Source: SIG454 sp045646365 (GTDB lineage: Bacteria > Bacillota > Clostridia > Monoglobales > Monoglobaceae). Taken from it: 23,432 nucleotides of DNA. Shown in pieces: positions 9,560 through 16,492 of this stretch. Numbering within the stretch: the first letter of the stretch is position 1; each line of letters begins with the position of its first letter. The notes below the pieces were generated by a model, which had not been told where the DNA came from, searched no databases, and saw only the letters and a list, made by a program, of their open reading frames with translations. The position numbers were made by a program, and so were the translations under genes. The stretch is taken from positions 1 to 23,432 of the forward strand of contig JAZRKP010000056.1 in the NCBI GenBank assembly GCA_045646365.1. Direction: 5' to 3'.

Positions 9560-12500
9560 TTATAACGAAAATCTTTCTATGCAACGGCTGAAAATAACCG
9601 CCGCCTCTGCACGGCTAGCAGGATTTTTCGGTGCAAACATTCCGTCACCAACGCCATTTATAATACCCTCGCCACAAAGCATTCCGACAGCATCTTTTGC
9701 ATAATCCGATATAGCATCCGCATCTACAAATTCGCCTGATGCCTTGTGCATATTTATCCCTCTTGTTTGCAGAGCACGGTATATAATAACCGCCATATCT
9801 TCACGGGTTATGCTATTTCCGCTTCCAAACATTTTTTCAGAAATACCCTTAACAATTCCCATTTCAACAGCCTTTGATACATATTCATTAAACCAGCTAT
9901 TTTCAGAAACATCATTAAACGAATCTGTTTTTATTCCTTTTCCAAACCCAAATGTTTCACAGACAAGTTTAATAAATTCTTCTCTTGTAACAACTCTGCC
10001 CGGCTCAAATTTATCCACACCTGTTCCGGAAACAATTCCTTTTTCATAAAGGCTTAAAATAGAATCTTTCGCCCATTCATATCCGTATAAATCAGTGAAA
10101 ACTTCGTTATTTTCTGTGTTACTTTCTTCTTTTTCCGTACCGCTTGAGAAATACACTTCGTTTGTGCCTTTTGAGGGTTCTGATGATGAAGAGCCGCCTC
10201 CACCACCACCGGATGAACCACCACCGCCTCCTGATAAACCTGCACTTTTCTTTGCCTCATCAAGGGCCCTATTTACGCTTTCAACCAAGTTTTTAACATC
10301 CGTAAATTCTGTTTCGCTTGCTTTTCTCACGATTATACGCATTGCCGCTTTAACAATATCTGTGCTTTTTTCATTTTTAAGCTTTGTCATTTCGTCATCC
10401 AAAATATCCGTATTTGCAAGCAATAAGTTGTTAAGTTTTGTATAAGCACAATTATTCACCTTATGTAAAAACATAGACGCGCGAACATTCTGGTAGAAAA
10501 CCATCCAGTCAGAATAACCATTCTCCGGCTTGTTATTAAGAACATTTTCCATTACCCATAATGCAGTTTTATTATCAAGTTTTGAAAATCTTGTGTTTTC
10601 AACTTCAATGGCTTTAACATTTTCATCGTAATCCGAAACATAATCAATCATTTCCGATGCACTTGTGTTTCCTGTCATAACAGCAAGGATAGTTCCATTT
10701 GCTATTTCTGACGCATTTTCTCTTGTTAATGTATTCCTGTATGGCTCTATTGCTGTGTTTACAAGAATTTTTTCATTCTCATTAAGGGCATTATATAAAT
10801 CAAGCCATACATTCATTCTCTCAAACATATCCTCGTTCTCCGACATATATTCAAGAATTCCGGTTGCCGTTTCAACTTTAAGAGCTGTTACGCTTTCGTC
10901 AAGAGTTGTGTTATTTATATATCTTACCTCAACAGCAACTGGCATATCTTCGCCCAATATATCAAATAAAAGTTCTATCTGACAGTCTCTAGCAACTGTT
11001 TCAGCATCATAAAGCATTATACTGCTGTCAAAATTGCCGTTTTCGTTGGGCTCAATAACACCCATATATTCCATTGTCTGGTAATTTATTTCGCAGCCTT
11101 TTTCGTGAGCAACAAGCATTACAGGGCGGCTCACAGGATTTCCCGCTTCATTTTTCACATTTCCCGAAAAACTTATAACATATTCGTCAGCCGAGCACTC
11201 ATCAATTACAATCCCCACAGGTCGTGCAACAGACTCACAGACGATACGGTAATCCCTTGTAAATCTGTTTTTGAGAACAGTTATATCAATAACCTTTCTG
11301 TTGGTTATTTCCTTTATCCTGACTTTAACATCAGCATCCTCATAACCACTGCCGAACTGAACATTAACATCTTCTTCGCTCAAGCCGTCATACACATCAT
11401 CATATATCTGTGTTTTAAAATAATCTTTTTCTCCGTCAAACTCATTTACAATGTTATCTCCAACCGTAACCGAAGTCAGCATTTCCACAGTTGGAGCATA
11501 CTCAAACTTACTGATTACTATATAATCAATTTCAACATATCCGTTTTTAACGCTGTTCATAAAGTCAAATCTGAATCTGTTATAAACCTTGTTTGGCTCC
11601 GTTCCGCTTTCAACAACAAAATCCTCAAATGATGCAGTATAAATCTTAAAATCATTGTCAGGAACAGCATTTGCTTTATCTAAATTAAAATATAATCTGT
11701 TATTATATCCGCCTGCTTCAAGGAGATAAAATTGCATATTAGGGCTGTTACTGCAATCTTTCATTCTGATTCTGATATACTTGTATTCACTCATATCAAT
11801 CATAAGATTGCTTGCAATAATCTGCGGATCATTGCTGTTATCTGTTGAAATTTTCATCACACCGTTTTCAATACTGTCAATTATAGCATTGCTTGTAACA
11901 AAACCTTCCTCATCTGTGGTAAAATCCCATCTTATATCACCGGGATAATCGTTAACCGCACCGGGACGGGAAACCGGAGTGCAGACAAGACGATAACTAC
12001 GATAAAGTTCAGTACCTGCAAGATTTACCGTTATATCAACATACTTTTTATAGCTTGCATCTGACGCATTTCCAACTTCCGTCACCTTCACACGACACGC
12101 CGAGCTTTCATATCCGTCGGCAAAAACAGGAACTATATCATCCTCTGACAAATCGTCAAATATATCATCATAGATTTCAACTTCCGAATATTCAGACGAA
12201 GAATCAAAACCTGCAGGAATAACTCCGCCTATTTCAACCCCTGATAAAACATCAGTTGTCTGCTCACGGTCATATTTTCCGATTACGATATAGTCAATTT
12301 CAACATTTCCTGTGGATGCTTCGTTCCGGGCATTAAGATTCATAAAATCAACCCTGAATCTCTTATACTCATTCTGAACCGTTCCCTGTTCCGGAGTGAA
12401 AGACTCGAGATGAATTGAATAGGTTTTATATTCAGCTAAATTCCCCGAATCGGGCATATCAAGCTTATAAACAAGTCTGTTATTATATCCGTTTTCCTCT

Positions 12501-13534
12501 AAAAGATAGAACTGCATATATGCACTGTCACTATTATTCTTAAGTCTTATCCGAAGATATTTATGCTCGTCCATATTGATGCTGATTCCGTCAGCGACAA
12601 TTCTCGGATCATCAGAATTATCAGGTTCAACCTTCATAATTCCGTCCGCAACTGAAACAATATTTGCATATTCGGTCTCAAAGCCCTCATCATCTGATGC
12701 AAAATCCCATCTTATGTCACCTGTATAAAACGCCTTTTCCTGACAGGCAATTCTGTAACTTCTTGACTCATTGCCTTTATTAACCGTAATGTCAACATAT
12801 TTTCTATCGGTGAGTTGCTTAACACTTACATTAACTTCTGCTTCTTCATATCCATCCGCCAATGTAACATCAATATTTTCAGGAGAGAGTTCGCTATAAG
12901 CAGAAAAATCAACCAATGTTTCGCAGTATTCACTCGCTGAATCAAACTCATTTACAGCCAATCCGCCTATTTTTATGTCGGCTATAACCTCACTTGTCTG
13001 TGGAGAATCATATTTGCTCAACACAATATAATCAATCTCTGCAACACCGCCCGTTATATTTGTCATAAAGTCAAAACGGAGCTTCTGATAGGAGTCTTGC
13101 TTTGTGCCGGTTACGGTCGCTGTGCTTAAATCAGCAACATATTCAACAAATCCGGTATCAGCAACTCTTTCTCTCGGCAAAACAAGCTTCATCAGGTTAG
13201 CATATCCGCTTTCCTGTAGAAAATAAAATACCAATTGCGGATTTGATGTATGGTCTTTCATTCTTACCCGAATATACTTATATTCGTTCATATCAATATC
13301 CAGACCGCTCATCAAAAGCTGTGGATTAGCCCCATTGCTTTTAACTTTCATTATTCCGTCTGCAACACTTTCAATGGTTGCAGTTGTCGCCGTTATCCCT
13401 TCAATATCCGTCACAAAGTCCCATCTTATATCACCGGGATATCCGCTTCCCTCCGCCATAGCCACAGGAATTGTCATTACGAATATAGCAATAACAAGAC
13501 ACATCGAAATAGTTGTTTTAATTATGCGTTCCAT
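9560..13534 (-). CDS. Surface-anchored protein: three CBM-like/Ig-like modules, helical region, Gly/Ser linker, three SLH domains
   Basis: The protein has 1324 residues. The ATG at 13532-13534 is preceded by AAGGAGAG at a spacing of 7. The signal peptide ends at about VAMA (27). Three tandem modules start with Y-x-GDIRWDF at residues 32, 270 and 530. Each has a jelly-roll (EGF, then IRIRMKD, then FYLxExxGYxN, then RFDFMN, then VEIDYIVxSKY) followed by a cadherin-like Ig fold (VGxxxxNEFD, then a YRIxC ending). About 770-890 is another beta-domain. About 890-1098 is mostly helical. Residues 1099-1118 are a Gly/Ser-rich linker. Residues about 1140-1324 hold three SLH repeats (WAKDSILSLYEKGIVSGT, WFNEYVSKAVEMGIVKGI, YAKDAVGMLCGEGIINGV). 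The layout fits a wall-anchored binding protein with its binding arm held away from the wall on the helical stalk and flexible linker. No catalytic motif is seen. The ligand is unknown but presumably the operon's target glycan. Confidence 0.9.
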   Translation of the reverse strand: MERIIKTTISMCLVIAIFVMTIPVAMAEGSGYPGDIRWDFVTDIEGITATTATIESVADGIMKVKSNGANPQLLMSGLDIDMNEYKYIRVRMKDHTSNPQLVFYFLQESGYANLMKLVLPRERVADTGFVEYVADLSTATVTGTKQDSYQKLRFDFMTNITGGVAEIDYIVLSKYDSPQTSEVIADIKIGGLAVNEFDSASEYCETLVDFSAYSELSPENIDVTLADGYEEAEVNVSVKQLTDRKYVDITVNKGNESRSYRIACQEKAFYTGDIRWDFASDDEGFETEYANIVSVADGIMKVEPDNSDDPRIVADGISINMDEHKYLRIRLKNNSDSAYMQFYLLEENGYNNRLVYKLDMPDSGNLAEYKTYSIHLESFTPEQGTVQNEYKRFRVDFMNLNARNEASTGNVEIDYIVIGKYDREQTTDVLSGVEIGGVIPAGFDSSSEYSEVEIYDDIFDDLSEDDIVPVFADGYESSACRVKVTEVGNASDASYKKYVDITVNLAGTELYRSYRLVCTPVSRPGAVNDYPGDIRWDFTTDEEGFVTSNAIIDSIENGVMKISTDNSNDPQIIASNLMIDMSEYKYIRIRMKDCSNSPNMQFYLLEAGGYNNRLYFNLDKANAVPDNDFKIYTASFEDFVVESGTEPNKVYNRFRFDFMNSVKNGYVEIDYIVISKFEYAPTVEMLTSVTVGDNIVNEFDGEKDYFKTQIYDDVYDGLSEEDVNVQFGSGYEDADVKVRIKEITNRKVIDITVLKNRFTRDYRIVCESVARPVGIVIDECSADEYVISFSGNVKNEAGNPVSRPVMLVAHEKGCEINYQTMEYMGVIEPNENGNFDSSIMLYDAETVARDCQIELLFDILGEDMPVAVEVRYINNTTLDESVTALKVETATGILEYMSENEDMFERMNVWLDLYNALNENEKILVNTAIEPYRNTLTRENASEIANGTILAVMTGNTSASEMIDYVSDYDENVKAIEVENTRFSKLDNKTALWVMENVLNNKPENGYSDWMVFYQNVRASMFLHKVNNCAYTKLNNLLLANTDILDDEMTKLKNEKSTDIVKAAMRIIVRKASETEFTDVKNLVESVNRALDEAKKSAGLSGGGGGSSGGGGGGSSSSEPSKGTNEVYFSSGTEKEESNTENNEVFTDLYGYEWAKDSILSLYEKGIVSGTGVDKFEPGRVVTREEFIKLVCETFGFGKGIKTDSFNDVSENSWFNEYVSKAVEMGIVKGISEKMFGSGNSITREDMAVIIYRALQTRGINMHKASGEFVDADAISDYAKDAVGMLCGEGIINGVGDGMFAPKNPASRAEAAVIFSRCIERFSL
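10183..10240 (-). repeat. Low-complexity Gly/Ser linker-coding tract
   Basis: This tract is rich in CCACC and CCGCC on the plus strand and codes a poly-Gly/poly-Ser hinge (residues about 1099-1118) between the helical region and the SLH domains. It is the most GC-rich short tract in the operon and could vary in length by slippage. Confidence 0.75.
11225..13441 (-). repeat. Three tandem copies of the ~240-260-residue 'GDIRWDF' module
   Basis: Copies begin at 13441, 12727 and 11947, reading leftward, each with a Y-x-GDIRWDF codon block. All three belong to a sub-lineage with a FYLxExxGYxN strand, distinct from the YLQDT type found in the downstream-coordinate genes. The third copy ends near the YRIVC block at about 11225. 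Confidence 0.8.
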
Positions 13535-13581
13535 ATTTTCTCTCCTTTTGCAGAAAAATAATAAAATTATGTCAATATATT

Positions 13582-16482
13582 TTATACAGAAACTTTGTCT
13601 GCATTTGTAATCGGCTGTATCGTATCAACCTTATCCCAGAAAAACAATTTCAAACTATCACCGTTTTGATATGTATAATCTGTGAAAACAACCTGTTTCT
13701 GCATTTCACCTTTTAAATACAAATCAGGAAAAGTAAGCACTGATTTAATCACCTTATTGGCATCGTAAACACCGATAATCGCCATAGCTTGTTTTGTGTC
13801 AGCCGTATTATTTCTCAAAGCGAATTTAACCGTAAGCGTTTTATTATCTTCGTTATATATCCGCTCATTTATACGGCACTCAAAATCTGCAATCCTGCAC
13901 TCAATACGGTAATTTCTCGAATTGCCAAGCTCGTTGTCTGCTTTAACGAATATATCAATATATTTCCTTCCGTTAAGGTCTGTGACCTTTATTTCAGGAG
14001 CATAAGCCGTATACTTATATTCGCTCTCAATTTCAACCAAGATATTTTCAGTCGTCATAGCCTGATACACCTCATAAGGCATTTCAATTTTCGAATATTC
14101 TTTGCTTATCCCTAAAAGTTGTGTATCGCCGACTTTAACCGAAGAAACCATCGCAGTTTTCTGTGGAGTGTTGTATTTACTGATTACAATTGAATCAATA
14201 TAAGCCAACGCCTTATCCCCTGCGATATTTATTATAAAATCAAACCTCAAAAGTTTATATTTTAAAGGATTGCTTTTTATTGCATCGCTCAACGGGATTA
14301 CATAGTCAACAAAATCGGTATCTGCGACTGCATCTGTCGCAATCTTTGCCTGATGATATTTACTATCTGTATCTTGAAGATAAATAACCTCTTCCGTGCT
14401 TTTTGTCGTGTTTTTCATTCTGATACGGATATAGTTATACTGGCTCAAATCAAGATTAAGCCCGCTAAGCTCTATGCTGTGGTTTTGTCCGCTTACTCCA
14501 ATAGCTCTCGCTGTCAGAACACCATCTTTAACATCAATAATTTCCGCTCTTGGATTTACCTTAAACCCTTCGCTGTCCATCGCAAAGTCCCACCGTAAAT
14601 CTCCCGTATATGTATTTTCTTCCAGTTTAACAGCTATTTCACTCAACTCCGAATAGCTGTATAAAACAGGGATTCCCTGGTGAATAATCATAAGCCTGTC
14701 ACCTGCATAAGCAACATTCAACCCTTTGCTTTCCGCCACATCAGAAATCGACAGTTTATCCTCACCGCTCAAATCAGCATCTTCTCCGAATATTTTCACA
14801 ATATCGCTTTGAGATGCGTAATTCACTCCGTTTTCTGTCACAACAGAAATTTCTGCATTATTTCCATAATGGTATACACAGTTTCTAAGCGTGTCAATAA
14901 CTATGCTGTTTGACAATTTCCATTTTGTTGTTTCTGAGAGTGCATCGCCCTTTATATAGCTGATTTTCACATCTGAAATATCCACCACATCATTTTCACA
15001 TTTCCGCCATTGGTTAAAAGTAAATTTAATTTTGTCCCCGACATTCACCTTTGAAACAACATCAATATAATTGACAAAATAACTTGTATCGTAAGGCTCA
15101 TCCCACCTTACATACCTCTCACCGCCAACACGGCTTGACCATAAAAGCTCATCATTTATGTAGACCTTACTTAAAACCCCATCACCAAATTCGCCTTTCA
15201 TATTTCCGCTGATTCGTATAGTTCCGCCTTCTATAACAGTTGTTTCAAAAACTACATCAGTATTTCTTCCGGGCGAAATTTCAGTTTTTGAAATAAATTC
15301 TCCCGTATCGCCAAAACAACTTTTCCATTTTTGCTCAGCGGTATCATAAATCATTTCCTTTGCAACATCATTTCTTATGGAATAATATACCGAACCATCA
15401 CCCTGCGAAGTTCCAATCAGCGAACCAAGACTGAATTCTTTGATTACCGAATAGGTATGCCCTGCGCTTGAAATTGTATGACAAAATGGAATTGTTCCAT
15501 AAAATTCTGAAACATAACAAGTCCATTTCGCTAAAGCCTGACCCGTATATTTCATTCGATCCAGTTCAACATCAATAATATCGCATTTTTCCGCAAGCAT
15601 ACGAACATCATATTTCCCAGTTTCGCCATCAGGAAACATCTGTTGCCAGATTTGTTCCCCATTTTTATAAACAGTCAGGACATGTCCACCGCTACTTGTG
15701 TCAACAGCCTCAACAATTCCTTTTACGCGATACCGTCCGTCTTCTTCCACTTTCCATCTTCTAAGCAGTGAATATTCCTCGCTTACTGTTGCCTTATTAT
15801 GAGTCACAAACGCTATTCCGTCATCGGCAAGGAATCCGTCTTTTTCAGCATTGTATTCAAGTGCTTTTATTTCATCGTCTTTTTTCTGGCAAAATTCACC
15901 TTCGCTTGTTTCATGAACATATTCAGCATTAAGATATTCAACCGTAGGCCACCAGACAACAGTATCAAAAGCGTTCGAGCCATTGGAACTTACGCGAAAA
16001 TAAAGTTCTTCTTCTGTTCGGATTGATGTTGTCAAATCATAGTCACCGTAAACGCCGTATGATATTTGTTTTGACCAGAGAAGTTTTTCACCTTTATAAA
16101 TTTTAACCGTCACTCCATTGCCTTTGTCCGCATTTGACTGTGGCATATATGCTCTGCCTTTAATTCTGACCATCCCTTGCTTCGGAGCAAAAAATCTGAA
16201 TCCCGCATCAATATTGTTATGGGGCGTCATATATCCTTTAAGGCTGTCCGACGGTCCGAAAGTCGGGTAACTCGTACCCGACTCCGGTTTCCAGTATCTG
16301 TCAGCATTATAAACCAGTTCCTTTGTTTCATCTCCCGAAAACTCACAAAAATACCAATTATTTATGCCCTGACTATCCGTATAGGACGATTCATAAACTG
16401 TCGTATTGTCATTTGAAGCGTAACATATAAAACTACATATTACGAGTATTATTAAAACCCAAGTTAGTTTTTTAAAATTCAT
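13582..16482 (-). CDS. Chimeric secreted protein: jelly-roll/stalk protein fused to one CBM-like/Ig-like module
   Basis: The protein has 966 residues. I choose the ATG at 16480-16482 (MNFKKLTWVLI). A TTG 24 bases earlier would lie inside the end of the preceding gene. No strong ribosome binding site is visible; the preceding stop is 10 bases away, so coupling is likely. The signal peptide ends near CYA. Residues 1-620 align end to end with the whole protein at 4116-6023: QGINNWYF, VVWWPTV, SSAGHT and SELSEIAV are all shared. Residue 625 then begins YTGDLRWDF, a full copy of the module from the gene at 16493-19075 (EEVIYLQDT, then YRIECR). The last ~100 residues (about 865-966, ending LKLFFWDKVDTIQPI) match that gene's C-terminal domain. 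The protein is therefore a fusion of two families that also exist separately in the same operon. No wall anchor or enzyme motif is seen. A binding function is inferred. Confidence 0.87.
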   Translation of the reverse strand: MNFKKLTWVLIILVICSFICYASNDNTTVYESSYTDSQGINNWYFCEFSGDETKELVYNADRYWKPESGTSYPTFGPSDSLKGYMTPHNNIDAGFRFFAPKQGMVRIKGRAYMPQSNADKGNGVTVKIYKGEKLLWSKQISYGVYGDYDLTTSIRTEEELYFRVSSNGSNAFDTVVWWPTVEYLNAEYVHETSEGEFCQKKDDEIKALEYNAEKDGFLADDGIAFVTHNKATVSEEYSLLRRWKVEEDGRYRVKGIVEAVDTSSGGHVLTVYKNGEQIWQQMFPDGETGKYDVRMLAEKCDIIDVELDRMKYTGQALAKWTCYVSEFYGTIPFCHTISSAGHTYSVIKEFSLGSLIGTSQGDGSVYYSIRNDVAKEMIYDTAEQKWKSCFGDTGEFISKTEISPGRNTDVVFETTVIEGGTIRISGNMKGEFGDGVLSKVYINDELLWSSRVGGERYVRWDEPYDTSYFVNYIDVVSKVNVGDKIKFTFNQWRKCENDVVDISDVKISYIKGDALSETTKWKLSNSIVIDTLRNCVYHYGNNAEISVVTENGVNYASQSDIVKIFGEDADLSGEDKLSISDVAESKGLNVAYAGDRLMIIHQGIPVLYSYSELSEIAVKLEENTYTGDLRWDFAMDSEGFKVNPRAEIIDVKDGVLTARAIGVSGQNHSIELSGLNLDLSQYNYIRIRMKNTTKSTEEVIYLQDTDSKYHQAKIATDAVADTDFVDYVIPLSDAIKSNPLKYKLLRFDFIINIAGDKALAYIDSIVISKYNTPQKTAMVSSVKVGDTQLLGISKEYSKIEMPYEVYQAMTTENILVEIESEYKYTAYAPEIKVTDLNGRKYIDIFVKADNELGNSRNYRIECRIADFECRINERIYNEDNKTLTVKFALRNNTADTKQAMAIIGVYDANKVIKSVLTFPDLYLKGEMQKQVVFTDYTYQNGDSLKLFFWDKVDTIQPITNADKVSV
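13885..14610 (-). repeat. Single 'GDLRWDF' module copy in the chimeric gene
   Basis: This copy of the CBM-like plus Ig-like module begins exactly where the paralogous gene at 4116-6023 stops. It is of the YLQDT sub-lineage, closest by eye to the third module of the gene at 16493-19075. Confidence 0.75.
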
Positions 16483-16492
16483 AATCTGAAAT

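Noticed and set aside
11105..11632. 175-codon open frame on the plus strand opposite the SLH gene
   Set aside because: It is antisense to a well-supported domain-rich gene, has no ribosome binding site and its translation shows no recognisable domain. The other plus-strand frames between 1 and 19000 were rejected for the same reason.
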